This document shows, piece by piece, positions 30,701-48,900 of a stretch of DNA of 58,500 bases (its first letter is position 1; the number at the start of each line of letters is the position of its first letter). A program made the position numbers and the translations under genes. The notes under the pieces were generated by a model. The model was not told where the DNA came from, ran no database searches, and was given only the letters and a program-made list of their open reading frames with translations. This DNA comes from Mesostigma viride (lineage: Eukaryota; Streptophyta; Mesostigmatophyceae; Mesostigmatales; Mesostigmataceae), in assembly GCA_009746045.1 (NCBI GenBank), contig RPFO01000667.1, positions 945,721 to 1,004,220 of the forward strand. Direction: 5' to 3'.

Positions 30701-33700
30701 CCAGCCGCCACGCCCGCATGGTCATGAAACACTCGACCACCATGATGCAAGGCATGAGTTGTCCAACCTTGCACCTTGGCCGTACATGGGTTCGCAACCC
30801 TGGACACCACGCCAAGGTGGCAGTTAGATTGCGTGGACCTTTACAATCCTGCCATGCCTCTGCACCAAGGCCGCCCCGTTCCAAGATCTTGCCAGCCCAG
30901 GAAAACTTGCCATGTTTTCATGAGTCCCGAAAGAAAGGGACTGTCACATCAAACAGCAACACTGCAATCCTTCTAAACAGCCATTTCAGCAGCCAGAGTC
31001 GCATAGCCCCACAACAGTTATGCGGCCATGGAGAGACTTGAGTGGGCAGACGCAGACCACTCAACAAACTGCAGCCACCTATGCTGCCTGCCTTATCAGG
31101 GTGAAGGGCCCACTCACCAAACTGCAGCCACCCATGCTGCCTGCCTTATAAGGGTGGAGGGCCCACTCACCGAACTGCAGCCAGCTTCGGATGTCACATG
31201 AATGAGACAACCAGCGCAGGCCAGAACTGTAACACATCCACAGGGAGACGACGACTTACCAAACTGCAGCCAGCTGCGCAGCTTGCCCCAGAGCGACACC
31301 TCACGTGGACCAGGGATGGGGAGGGCGTGGAACTTGGCGAGAAGCGACGCGATCTTGGCGGCCATGGCTGGTTCGGCCATGTCTGCGCACGAAAGGGCCG
31401 TAGAGTAGTTGGGCAGTAGGGTATACTTAGTACCAATTTATTTGAAAAAATTAGAAATAAATCAAATGAATGAATCAAGAGACAACCAGCGCAGGCCAGA
31501 GATGCACAATCTGGGCCACGGTAGCTCGAGCCTGCTGCTATCTTATGCACAGTAGACTAATGTTTGGTAACTACTCATGAGTAGAAGAGTCGTTGCGGTC
31601 CTGGCGGCCATGGCAGGCTCCACCACGTCTGGGTGTGGATCGCTAAGGGCAGTAGGAAAGTATATGAATAGATTGTTGATTAAGTAGCCATGATCGGCAC
31701 CAGTAAACAGTTAATCACGATCTTCGCGGCCATGGCTGGTTACAGCAAGCCCGGGCACATGACCTGCAGTAGGGCATATATAATCTCACTATGAATGACT
31801 TGGTATGATTTAGTAAACCGTCAGGGCATTCTGGGCAGGACAGGCGCAGGAACACGTCGAGGCTTCCCCTTGGGAACAGCCGCAAGGCGACCTCATCATG
31901 TTAGCGATTTACCAACGCACTCACCGTGCACGTTGCATGTCCGGTAGGGCAGGAACACCTCCAGGCGCCCGTTCTTGAAAGTGCCCAGCACTTGGGCACC
32001 GAACCCCGCCGCGTTGAGGTGAGGGAGTGCCTGGAGAAAACACAAACAAATGATGCACAAAAAGCAAGGTCACCCAGTAAGGAGGCTGAATAGGTCAGGA
32101 TTTGAGCGATCAGAACAAATGGTGCGCTCAGAGATACGGGAACCCCTGGCATACACACAAACAAGCAACGCGCCAAGAAGGACCCGCTGGCAACAGAATG
32201 ATGGGTAGGGAAATCAAAACTACTAGTACTTCCTTACTGGTGGCGTACGAGCTATTTTCTTACTTATCAATGTAGGATGCCATCACACCCATCACATCAC
32301 ATTCAAGGAAGAAAGACCAAAATACATCACCACTACACAAAGGAACAAGGTGGCCATGCTTGGACATGCAACTCCACATCTAAACTCCATATCTAGGTTT
32401 CTTTCAAGGCCTTGAATGGGACACGCTAATGGTTCGCATGTCCATGCGACACGACTAATGGCTCACATGTCGTTTAAGGCCTACGATGGTCCACGCTGAG
32501 GAACCGTTCACATGTTGAAGGCCTTGAATGGGATACATACGCTGACGCATGGTTCCCATGTGAGGCATTCGCATCTGAAGCGATTGTTCCCATGTGAGGC
32601 ATTCGCATCTGAAGCGATTGTTCCCATGTGAAGCATTCGCATCTGAAGCGATTGTTCGCATGTGAGGCATTCGCATCTGAAGCGATTGTTCACATGTGAG
32701 GCATTCGCATCTGAAGCGATTGTTCCCATGTGAGGCATTCGCATCTGAAGCGATTGTTCCCATGTGAGGCATTCGCATCTGAAGCGATTGTTCCCATGTG
32801 AGGCATTCGCATCTGAAGCGATTGTTCCCATGTGAGGCATTCGCCTGCATGGACCTTCGTAGGGCGCATGCGTGACAGAGAGACAGGCAGCCATATGCAG
32901 CAATATCAGAGCAAGCACTGGAAGGTGGTGTCACGTGACTTCCATCCGTACATGAATGATTATTTTATGGTGTGTGTGTATCAGTGTGTTTGCCATTCAA
33001 ACAGATCATTAATCATCATTATTCACTGCGTGCTTATAGTAGGTAGCATTTCGATCAGACAAAGTTACAACTAGTAAGGAGTTCATGTTCGAAGAGTAAA
33101 GGGTTGGGGCAGGGGGACCTACGCGCTGCTCCGCCTCCCGCTTCTACATTCAAACCATGACAGCCTAGTCATTAACCACTAGAGGGTGGAATCCAGACTG
33201 TCATCGTGCTGCTTGCCCTCCCCATCGACATTCAACCATGACAGCCATCATAACCACAGTTGTCATCCGAGTGAATGAATACAATCGAGGCAGGCAGGCG
33301 GGCAGTTGGTGACTCACGCGCTGCTCCGCGTCCCGGTCTATAAATACTTCGGTGTCCGCGCCAAAGATGCGGACGAGCACGGGCTCCAGCGTTCTGCTGG
33401 CGTCCGTGGACAGCTTCAGCACTGCCCGCAGGGGACGCAGGGCCACGCGAGCACCACAGGGTTGGTTTGGGGAACAAAAGGGCTTTGATCCCAAGAGTTG
33501 AAGGGTCTCAATCCCGGTTCTAGCAGAAGGATAAGGTGTCGTTTGTAGATAACAAAGGGTGATTATGAAAAGGTCAGTAAGACTAGAGGCTGGATATTGA
33601 TCAGATGAGAACGATCTGCTGATGGCATTGAACGACAGAGTCGAAAACTGGATCACTACAAAGGAGCGGCGTTGAACCACGTTAAAAGCAACAGCATCAA

Positions 33701-34037
33701 GCTATGGATTGCGTAACAGCATGCCAATGACAGCTCTATTAAGCAGGATTTGCAAGGCAACTTGATGCAACAGCATGCACAGCTCTATGCAGCAGCTTGT
33801 GGCAAAACCGAGTATTAGATAACAACATCTTGGAGCTTTCGAGGTGGAAAGGGCACAACATTTCACTAAACGCGCACCTGGGAATGGCACCAGCAGGGAA
33901 GGCTACGGGCAGAGCGAGTCACCTACAGAGGAGCATGCCACCTACGTTGGTTTGTGATGCCGCCCGAGATCTTCTCGACGGCAATGTCTTCGGGGCTCAC
34001 GGCGGTCCACTCCTTCAGGATGGTTTGGCAGGTATGC
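24739..34037 (-). CDS. ETNK: Ethanolamine kinase (choline/ethanolamine kinase family), ten exons identified, first exon not found
   Basis: First step of the CDP-ethanolamine pathway in the cytosol: ATP-dependent phosphorylation of ethanolamine. Exons on the minus strand, all with GT-AG junctions and consistent phase: 34037-33946 (EKISGGITNQ), 33421-33318 (VLVRIFGADTEVFIDRDAEQ), 32030-31925 (LNAAGFGAQVLGTFKNGR), 31382-31260 (MAAKIASLLAKFHALPIPG), 30294-30203 (KEARFDSPEQQATLKRL), 29665-29578 (VVYCHNDLLAGNIL), 28668-28563 (LIDFEYGAYNHRGFDLGNHF), 27590-27521 (YPSQQAQQHFARHYL), 26614-26516 (ANCFGLVSHMFWGLWAIGQ), 24840-24739 (EIDFDYLGYSTRRWDAYF, stop TAA). The kinase motif HNDLLAGN and the choline-kinase motif IDFEY...N...D..NHF.E are complete. 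About 326 residues are accounted for, close to family length. The N-terminal exon lies upstream of 34037 and could not be placed. The last intron carries several transposon pieces. Ethanolamine rather than choline is inferred from overall resemblance. Confidence 0.9.
25190..25445 (+). mobile_element. Family A 3'-UTR fragment in the last intron of the kinase gene
   Basis: Matches the 3' UTR of family A copies ('gcccatgcagactgag...ctccctgctgagatgcca', 'aaccatatgccccttctcag'). It ends in the stem-loop CCTCC-CGAC-GGAGG (25425-25443), whose stem differs from other copies but still pairs. No AATT tail remains, because a TA-targeting MITE follows at once. Confidence 0.75.
25458..25830 (+). mobile_element. 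Tc1/mariner-like MITE (373 bp, TA target)
   Basis: Imperfect terminal inverted repeats of about 30 bp (core AGTGGTCAAAATCACTTTGC at the left, AGTGGTAAAAATCACTTTGC in reverse complement at the right) lie between TA dinucleotides (25456-25457 and 25831-25832). The interior has several ggtcgcaaa motifs and no coding capacity. TA flanks and size fit a non-autonomous Tc1/mariner element. Confidence 0.75.
25920..26210 (+). mobile_element. LINE 3'-end fragment (family C) with hairpin and AATT tail
   Basis: Same 3' region as 181-239 plus 2689-2890, here without the family B insertion, so it serves as the empty site. It ends with the hairpin CACGTGAC-GCA-GTCACGTG (26168-26187) and an AATT tail. A short SINE X start ('accagcgcaggcaag') follows near 26240. 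Confidence 0.75.
26700..26960 (-). repeat. Two degraded partial copies of the kinase exon at 26614-26516
   Basis: On the minus strand the intron upstream of this exon contains 26956-26905 (NIKAEGIDIV) and 26738-26715 (RIQAKDIH), both resembling the start of the real exon (HVKAEDIDSL). The copies end after 25-30 bases. They are unlikely to be functional exons because the reading does not continue into the conserved ANCFGLVSH block. Confidence 0.6.
27660..27790 (-). repeat. Short tandem repeat in a kinase intron
   Basis: Repeats of 'ggtggggggtacaga' and 'acaccgataagg' alternate two to three times. No coding role is evident. Confidence 0.6.
28265..28365 (+). other. tRNA-like B-box fragment
   Basis: Contains ggggttcgagtccaccggc, which matches the pol III B-box and half of a T-arm (ttcgagt loop, partly paired stem). 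No matching acceptor stem, D-arm or anticodon arm could be folded around it by eye. Probably a tRNA-derived repeat fragment rather than a tRNA gene. Confidence 0.3.
29690..29840 (-). repeat. Tandem copies of the acceptor region of the HNDLL exon
   Basis: Upstream (minus sense) of the exon at 29665-29578, the acceptor-side sequence 'gcccacacatgcagaaaca' recurs as 'gcccacacgtgcagacatg' (29738-29720), inside a repeat of about 60 bp. Two copies of 'catgccaggtggcagaag' (29789-29840) follow further upstream. Confidence 0.55.
31060..31190 (-). repeat. Tandem copies of the donor end of a kinase exon
   Basis: The donor end of exon 31382-31260 appears on the plus strand as 'cttaccaaactgcagccagc'. It recurs three times downstream in gene sense as 'aaactgcagccac', 'cactcaccaaactgcagcca' and 'cactcaccgaactgcagcca', each with an intact AG/GT-like junction, spaced by about 55 bp. 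Confidence 0.75.
31470..31760 (-). repeat. SINE X fragment and two degraded copies of a kinase exon start
   Basis: 31475-31550 (+) is a SINE X fragment ('agacaaccagcgcaggccag' ... 'ggtagctcgagcctg'). On the minus strand 31640-31590 (CAG, then VEPAMAAR) and 31755-31705 (QPAMAAKI-like) are degraded copies of the beginning of exon 31382-31260 (CAG, then MAEPAMAAKIASL), located in the intron before it. Confidence 0.6.
32540..32850 (+). repeat. 34-bp minisatellite, about eight copies, in a kinase intron
   Basis: Unit of 34 bp with the core 'cgcatctgaagcgattgttc' followed by 'ccatgtgaggcatt', repeated with very few substitutions. Open minus-strand frames (SDANASHGNN repeats) are an artefact of the array. 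Confidence 0.95.
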
Positions 34038-34076
34038 CTGTCACCATCAACAACACGAGTATCCAACAGAGCATAA

Positions 34077-34190
34077 TGAACGAGACAACCAGCGCAGGCC
34101 AGGAATTCGGAGAATTTCCGACCATGGTAGCTCGTGCCTGCCGTATTTCCGCCGTTTGTCGAGTCGTTCAGGATTCATCATTCCAGAGCA
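34077..34190 (+). mobile_element. SINE X fragment upstream of the kinase exons
   Basis: Matches SINE X from 'gagacaaccagcgcaggcca' through the A-box-like 'atggtagctcgtgcc' to 'gtcgagtcgttcaggat'. It lies just 5' (minus sense) of the first identified kinase exon and may have displaced or lengthened the first intron. Confidence 0.7.
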
Positions 34191-36380
34191 TCTTAAACTT
34201 GGCAACGTCCCTGCCAGTAGCCAGCGGAATGCCTCTGATTAATGCACAACCGACGAGAACTTCATGCTCGTGATTTGAAAGCAGCATGATCGGTGAAAAC
34301 ATCGGCTAGAAAGCGTCACTGCAGCAGGAACACTGAGATGAGCTACACAAGAAGAGGCGGGCACGAGCACAGTGGCCTTAGGTGACAGCGGATTCTATTG
34401 ACACCCTCCTGATACAGCCTCGCACTTCCGAGGCGACGTTAGGCGCACTTAAAAAAAGACGAGTACGACCACCTCCGACTAGCCGGTGAACTTCCTCTTT
34501 AGTGAACCACAAGCCTTTGGCGCACGTGATGCCTACCAAACTAAGCATAATTAGACAGATCACTGTGACACCGACGCATGTAACAGCCCTCAACACCGGT
34601 AATCAGTTACTTCTCTGCCTTCCCATTGCACATGATAAACTACACTTGCATGTGAGACAGTTCATGTTTTCGTGACAAATATTTCTAGCACCCAAGTGGG
34701 AAAACATAGCAACCTACTTTACCGAACGATGAAGCTGCTCTACGCCCCCCTATAGCCCCACGTGAAGGTCCGCGTGCGGGACGCTATATTTTCCATAGTT
34801 AGCATGTATTCCGGACGCATCACTTCTTACCTTGGAGAAAAAAGTTGTGCACTCTGGATGTGATCGCTCATTCTAGCAAATGATGCTAACGAAGCAATGC
34901 GACTATAGTCACGTTTTCTGCTAGGCTTTACTGCGGGACTTCCGTAAATTCTATGCAAGCATTTTTCGCATGAGCCATAAACCAAACTGCCTTAGACATG
35001 CACCCTGTACTTGGTCAACAGTGCTCTATTTGAAAGGAGAACGCCCTTCGTACTTAAACAGGTTCGGGCTCAGAAAAGCTAACAAAGGCACTGAAGTGGT
35101 GATAAGCGATAACAGCCATAACGCAGTCCAAAACCAATGATAACGCAGTCCAAAGCCCCCGGCCGAGGAAAGAAGCGCCGACCGAATGTTCCGGAGGCGT
35201 TCGCACACTGTATGCCTAGCTGTATGCACACAATGCAGCGGTATGATTTCGCGGGAGGCCGCGCCAGATCAGTGGCCCGTGAATCCGCCATAGAGAGACA
35301 GGTGGCACGTCTTGGCCCCTGCATCGCAGCGGACAGATCGGCTACCGAATCGTTCCAGGCGCAGGCGGAAGCCAAGTTGTGACCGAATTGTACTGTACTG
35401 TACTCTGCACATTTTCTGTCGTGTGTAATGTTGAATGGTTTGTACTCCATCAATACATACTTCAGATTTTACAGGATATTGATTGATTAGACGGATAGAG
35501 AGACGGATGCCACTGAATGTACGAAGAAATGGATTCGCCGTACTGCCACAAATGTAAATGACACGACACGAAGGCGGCCGAATTCAACTTGCACCATCGG
35601 CATTCGCAATAGCGTAAGCATTACGTATCGCAGTACTCGGCGTGGTAGCTCGCGCTGTTTGCAAAAATGGTGGCATTGCCGCATGCCGTGGAATGATATT
35701 TCACGCTGTGAAAGCTGTGCAAAGGTTGAATGACCTGTAAGCTTGGGGTGAAAAGCTAGAATGTTTAGTTGCCTTAGCCGCAATCTTCTGCCATCAGTTC
35801 ACTAGCTGGGATATTCTGCCGCCCCCTGTAGTTTGTCTCACGCCCGTAAGCTGTGCTGTCCGAAGCAGAAAACACCTTGGGAAAGCTCGCGGGCGAACCC
35901 CGTGTTTTGCACACATGGATTGCATAGCTTTGAAGCCATTTCCAGGGATTGCTCAACCGCTTACTTGTAAATGGCTGGCGTTCTACCACCGGACCAGTTT
36001 GTGACTGCGGAAAACATTCTGTCATCATGAATCTGTAGGGCAGAAAAGCGGAAGAAGGATTGTGATAGAAGCAGGAACTCGTTGTTAAGAAAAGCAATTC
36101 ACCGTGGGTTGATATCGCCTTTCCGGAATGGCAAGAACTTTGCCTTTCCGAAATGGGAAAGTGAAATTTGACAAGGGATCTCGAGTGGAGGTGCGTTCCT
36201 GAATTAGGAATAGTTTCTTTCTCACTTTAGAACGCGCGAACCTCGCTTTCATATATTTTTGCCCTGACATGAGGCTGCTGATATCTGTCGGCAAACCAAG
36301 CTGCAAGCATCCGGCCGACTTAGCGATTCCGCTCTCCTCGTTTCATCCGCCGTCCTGGCTATCTCCTTCGTCATCCTCAG
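34191..36380. other. Intergenic region between two divergent genes
   Basis: Must contain the 5' end of the ethanolamine kinase gene (minus) and of the Agenet gene (plus), but neither first exon could be fixed. A plus-strand frame at 35137-35382 starts with a basic stretch (PGRGKKRRPNVPEAF) and is otherwise unrecognised. No repeats shared with the rest of the window were noticed. Confidence 0.4.
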
Positions 36381-43492
<7,112 letters not shown>

Positions 43493-44285
43493 TGGTGGAC
43501 TGAGAAATGGCTCGATTGCGGCATGGGGTAGGCTATTTATTGGCATTGTAGTGTGTGAGACAGACAATACCGGACTCATTGCATGCCAACGCGTCGCTGC
43601 ATGACCTAGAGTAGTTTTCTGTGAGGATGGCATGGATGGTGCGACAGATGTGCTCGGTTGCAATCCTTGCGTATATGAGACGTTTTCAAGATTATATCGA
43701 CGAGCTAGGCAGCACAGCCTGAATATTGGCACAATTGTGAGGGTCCTTGCCATCAGTATCCAGGCCCGCCTTTGGCTTTTTGGAGCCTACCATTATCTGC
43801 TGGTTGCCTCATTGATTATAAGTACCTAGTGGTTAGTCATCTTCTATAGATTCAGCAATATCGGACATATTGGCACCCCTCTCCGGTAAAGAGGTTTTTC
43901 GCAGTTGGGCTGTTTCGAAACGTTAAGTGAGATGCCTTCGGATCAGGAGACTCACACAGCCGCGAAATCATGCCAAAGGTCCTATGTTTGATTCTTTGCT
44001 TGTATCTTCTAGGCTTTCTTACTTTATGTGTTCCGTGGAATCTCATATTTGGGCAGCTAGCGTTTTCACGTTTGTTGCTTTGTGACGTCCGACAATGTTG
44101 TAAGTACCATTTTTTGCATGGAATTGTCTCAATAAAACGTTTGTAGTATTAGTTGTCTCGCAACTGTTATTCATCCACATTTCGGGCAAGCGTTGCTTGT
44201 CTCTTTGATGTTGTCCTACTCGCTACAATAAGTGAGACATCGTAAGTAAGTACTTGCTCGCTACATAGTGCTGTCTTTGAAATTT
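43493..44285. other. 3' flank of the Agenet gene, no gene seen
   Basis: Contains the 3' UTR and intergenic sequence. A TGTAA motif is at 44099-44103. No coding features recognised. Confidence 0.4.
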
Positions 44286-44480
44286 ATAATAACTCATTAA
44301 TTAACTAGTTAAACTCGTGCTCCCGTTGGGGAGTCACGGAGCATTAACCCCGAAAATTATAGTAAGGCAGACGTTATCCCAATGATCGGGCACAACTGCG
44401 ACCCCAATAAGGGAACCCGCACAGGCCGCCAGAATTCTAGGTGGCTTGAGCCTGCTTGTTGCGGCCTTGGCCTCACAATG
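44286..44480 (-). mobile_element. Short family B 3'-end fragment and a SINE X-like trace
   Basis: 44290-44345 has the AATT-type tail and the hairpin-bearing end (ctcccgttggggagtcacgg). 44400-44470 resembles a diverged SINE X ('ccgcacaggccgccagaattc', 'tggcttgagcctgc'). Confidence 0.6.
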
Positions 44481-45917
44481 GGCACAACAATGAAATAAAA
44501 TGCATTTTTTGTTGCTCTTATCGTACGTCCGCAGCTGCGCATTTAATACCAAAGAGACAACTGCGCATTTAATACCGAACGTATTTGGGAATTTGTCGGG
44601 ATTTCTAACGTTATGATAATTTGTGTGATTTGGACAACTTATTTATTTTGGGCTTAGGTCAAAGTACCATGTTTGCAGGGGGCGGCTGTTGTCTCACTTC
44701 ATGGCGGGGCCGGCCGGTCGGCCTAGGACACCGACAATCTTTAAATTATGAATTCAAATCAGAATCTTTAAATTATGGACCGTTTTGGCAAGTTTTCTGA
44801 AGCAGTGCTAGATTGAACTTGAAGTAGCAGCGGGAACTTCACAGGGACCCCTGGGTTCCAGACGTTGGAGCGTTCCAGGCGCCCGGAACCTTGCGGCCGT
44901 CGCCGTGCTTCTGCCGGCGCGGCCGACTGAGGAGAAGGCCTGCCGCCGACCGGGCGCGTGGTCGGCGTGTCCCCCGTTGCTTGGCTTTGCAGCGACACGT
45001 CATCATCGCATCACGAACGTCATCGATCGAGGGATCTGCAATTAGATTGCTCAAGTCTGGCCACTTTCTGCCAGAGGCCGCCCAATCGTTTGCAGTATTC
45101 GTACAATTTGGTTGTAGCCAGAACGATCCTGGCAAGGACGGTCGTCACGGATTTATACTTACGTCCTCAGATAATTGGATACCAGCAATTCCAAGTAGAG
45201 AGCTTTCAGTTTGCATCCAACTATGTGCGTTACCTTACGTAAGTTAGGTTGCATTCCCTCCGCTAGGCCGATTTGATTAGCTCTGTGTTATTTATGCTAT
45301 GCGCGGCAAGCTGCGTAATGCTTATCATCGTTTATGGCGGAAAGGTTACTTCAGCTTTCCCTACGGACAACGATTGCGAACGTTTGGCGTTGAAAGGTTT
45401 CAAGAACGATAGCAGTTCATAGTTGTTTTGCATCATTTGGCGTGTTGCAATCTCGGACGAGGCAGTTGTCGCTAGCGACCACGGCGTTTTGTGAGATCGT
45501 CGTCAAGGACGACGATTCAAGGATTCGCTCTGTTTGCCCAGATGAGACATTTACACCGATACATGAAGCAAGGCGAGCGTTATTTCTGAGACAAAAGGGC
45601 ACAATAACATAGGGTCCTGCCTGGTGCCATGCTGAATGGAGCCAGGCGCGCTGAATGGGATGGGGTGACCTGCCGACGTTGTATCGGCAGGTTTCTTGCG
45701 GGTGCCTGAACTGCCACAGTGCGGCGGCAGATTGTGAGCTCTTGCTGTAGCAAGTCAATGGGCTGCTCAGGCTTCCCCTTTCTTTGATACACGAGTGCGA
45801 ATAGTCGTTTTCCCTCAGCGTCAAACTTATCGCACCGATTACGATAGGGCGGCGATGGAGCCGCCCCATTAAGAAAACTGCCCCACTCCACCTGCACGTC
45901 CGTCTATCGCAGTCACC
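44481..45917. other. Upstream region of the transporter gene; one unrecognised open frame
   Basis: A minus-strand frame at 45135-44839 (98 codons, containing WPDLSNLIADPSIDDVRDAM) is not attributable to a family and may be chance or part of a divergent gene. The stretch 45250-45917 should include the promoter and 5' UTR of the transporter gene; no motif stands out. Confidence 0.3.
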
Positions 45918-48900
45918 ATGCGCGCGAGGCAGCTCGCCTCCCTCTCGCCGGGCGTGCGCATGTTCCTGGTGGCCAGCCTGCTGACCGTGGCCACGAGCTC
46001 GCAGGGCCTGCTGACGACCGCAAGCCAGTCGAGCGGCGGCTCGTACGCGTACAACTTTGCGACCGTGCCCTTCCTGGCCGAGTGCATCAAGTTCTGCATG
46101 TCCGTGCTGCTGCTGCACCGGCAGCGGTCCAGGGACCCCCTGGGAACCCACGTGACGACTGACTGGCGCAGCATCCGCCTTTTCCCGATCCCCTCGGTCA
46201 TCTACCTTGTCCACAACAACATCCAGTTCCTGACGCTGCGCTACGTGGACCCCTCGACCTACCAGATCCTCGGCAACCTAAAAATAGTCACGACGGGCAT
46301 CCTCTTCCGCACGTTCCTCAAGCGCAAGTTGAACAAGCTGCAGTGGATCGCGCTGTTTTTACTACTGATAGGCGCAACGACCAGCCAGATCTCAGGCTGC
46401 CTCGCGCCCACGGGCAGCATCCTGAACGCGCCCGTTCAGGGGTATCTGTTCGGCATCTGCAGCGCCTGGCTATCGGCGCTCGCGGGCGTGTACACCGAGT
46501 ACCTCATGAAGAAGAACGAGGACAGCTTGTACTGGCAGAACATGCAGCTGTACGGCTTCGGCATCCTGTTCAATGCCATGCGGCTCACCTACGACGACAT
46601 CAAGGTGAGGCTAGCAGGGCGCTAGGTGCTCTTGGGGGAGAAGGCGCTAGGTGCTCTTGGGGGAGAAGGCACTAGGTGCTCTTGGGGGAGAAGGCGCTAG
46701 GTGCTCTTGGGGGAGAAGGCGCTAGGTGCTCTTGGGGGAGAAGGCACTAGGTGCTCTTGGGGGAGAAGGCACTAGGTGCTCTTGGGGGAGAAGGCACTAG
46801 GTGCTCTTGGGGGAGAAGGCGGTAGGTGCTCTTGGGGGAGAAGGCGCTAGGTGCTCTTGGGGGAGAAGGCACTAGGTGCTCTTGGGGGAGAAGGCGCTAG
46901 GTGCTCTTGGGGGAGAAGGCACTAGGTGCTCTTGGGGGAGAAGGCGGTAGGTGCTCTTGGGGGAGAAGGCGCTAGGTGCTCTTGGGGGAGAAGGCGCTAG
47001 GTGCTCTTGGGGGAGAAGGCGCTAGGTGCTCTTGGGGGAGAAGGCACTAGGTGCTCTTGGGGGAGAAGGCGCTAGGTGCTCTTGGGGGAGAAGGCGCTAG
47101 GTGCTCTTGGGGGAGAAGGCACTAGGTGCTCTTGGGGGAGAAGGCGCTAGGTGCTCTTGGGGGAGAAGGCACTAGGTGCTCTTGGGGGAGAAGGCGCTAG
47201 GTGCTCTTGGGGGAGAAGGCGCTAGGTGCTCTTGTGGGAGAAGGCACTAGGTGCTCTTGGGGGAGAAGGCGGTAGGTGCTCTTGGGGGAGAAGGCGGTAG
47301 GTGCTCTTGGGGGAGAAGGCGCTAGGTGCTCTTGGGGGAGAAGGCACTAGGTGCTCTTGGGGGAGAAGGCACTAGGTGCTCTTGGGGGAGAAGGCGGTAG
47401 GTGCTCTTGGGGGAGAAGGCGCTAGGTGCTCTTGGGGGAGAAGGCACTAGGTGCTCTTGGGGGAGAAGGCACTAGGTGCTCTTGGGGGAGAAGGCGCTAG
47501 GTGCTCTTGGGGGAGAAGGCACTAGGTGCTCTTGGGGGAGAAGGCGGTAGGTGCTCTTGGGGGAGAAGGCGCTAGGTGCTCTTGGGGGAGAAGGCACTAG
47601 GTGCTCTTGGGGGAGAAGGCACTAGGTGCTCTTGGGGGAGAAGGCACTAGGTGCTCTTGGGGGAGAAGGCGCTAGGTGCTCTTGGGGGAGAAGGCGCTAG
47701 GTGCTCTTGGGGGAGAAGGCACTAGGTGCTCTTGGGGGAGAAGGCGCTAGGTGCTCTTGGGGGAGAAGGCGCTAGGTGCTCTTGGGGAGAAGGCACTAGG
47801 TGCTCTTGGGGGAGAAGGCGCTAGGTGCTCTTGGGGGAGAAGGCGCTAGGTGCTCTTGTGGGAGAAGGCACTAGGTGCTCTTGGGGGAGAAGGCGGTAGG
47901 TGCTCTTGGGGGAGAAGGCACTAGGTGCTCTTGGGGGAGAAGGCGCTAGGTGCTCTTGGGGGAGAAGGCACTAGGTGCTCTTGGGGGAGAAGGCGCTAGG
48001 TACTCTTGGGGGAGATGGCGCTAGGTGCTCTTGGGGGAGAAGGCGGTAGGTGCTCTTGGGGGAGAAGGCACTAGGTACTCTTGGGGGAGAAGGCGGTAGG
48101 TGCTCTTGGGGGAGAAGGCGCTAGGTGCTCTTGGGGGAGAAGGCACTAGGTGCTCTTGGGGGAGATGGCACTAGGTGCTCTTGGGGGAGAAGGCGCTAGG
48201 TGCTCTTGGGGGAGAAGGCGCTAGGTGCTCTTGGGGGAGAAGGCGGTAGGTGCTCTTGGGGGAGAAGGCACTAGGTGCTCTTGGGGGAGAAGGCACTAGG
48301 TGCTCTTGGGGGAGAAGGCGCTAGGTGCTCTTGGGGGGAAGGCACTAGGTGCTCTTGGGGGAGAAGGCTCTTGGGCAAGAATAGGAATCATTTGAAGGAG
48401 AGGTAATGGTGCACCTTGCCCGCTTGTCTGTGTGTGGCTTGTCTTTGTGTGTGTCTTGTGTGTGTGTGTGTGTGTGTGTGTGTGTCATCACCCCCACGGT
48501 AGTCGGTGTGCACGTGCGTCGCCCCTCTTTTTCCCTGCCTTTCTCCCCCAGCTTTGATGTCATGAATGGAGAAGTTTTGGGAAGAGCATATCCCCATCGC
48601 TACTGTACTTGAAGATGGGAGGGGTGGCACTCGCACAGCCTAGGCAAGTTACATTCTATCAAAGGAAAGTTACATTTATCCCCTATTGCATGTGCATTAC
48701 ACACCCGAAAAAGCTGTTCCTGAAGCGCACCTCCTTCCCCCAATCGATACATCTGTCAAAGTCTGAACGGGAGGATCGGGAAGAATCGCTCTGCAATAGG
48801 AAACAAGGCACATAGTTTGAGAAAACAAGGCACCCAGTTTGAGAAAACAAGGCACCCACTTTAAGGAAACGAGGCACCCACTTGGTTAGTTACATGGGAT

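Noticed and set aside
32455-32934. Repeats with near-constant spacing at 32540-32850 as a possible CRISPR array
   Set aside because: The units are direct tandem copies with no unique spacers; the locus is inside a eukaryotic intron.
35079-35453. 124-codon minus-strand frame as the missing kinase N-terminus
   Set aside because: No recognisable N-terminal kinase sequence and no donor with the phase needed to join the exon at 34037; left unassigned.
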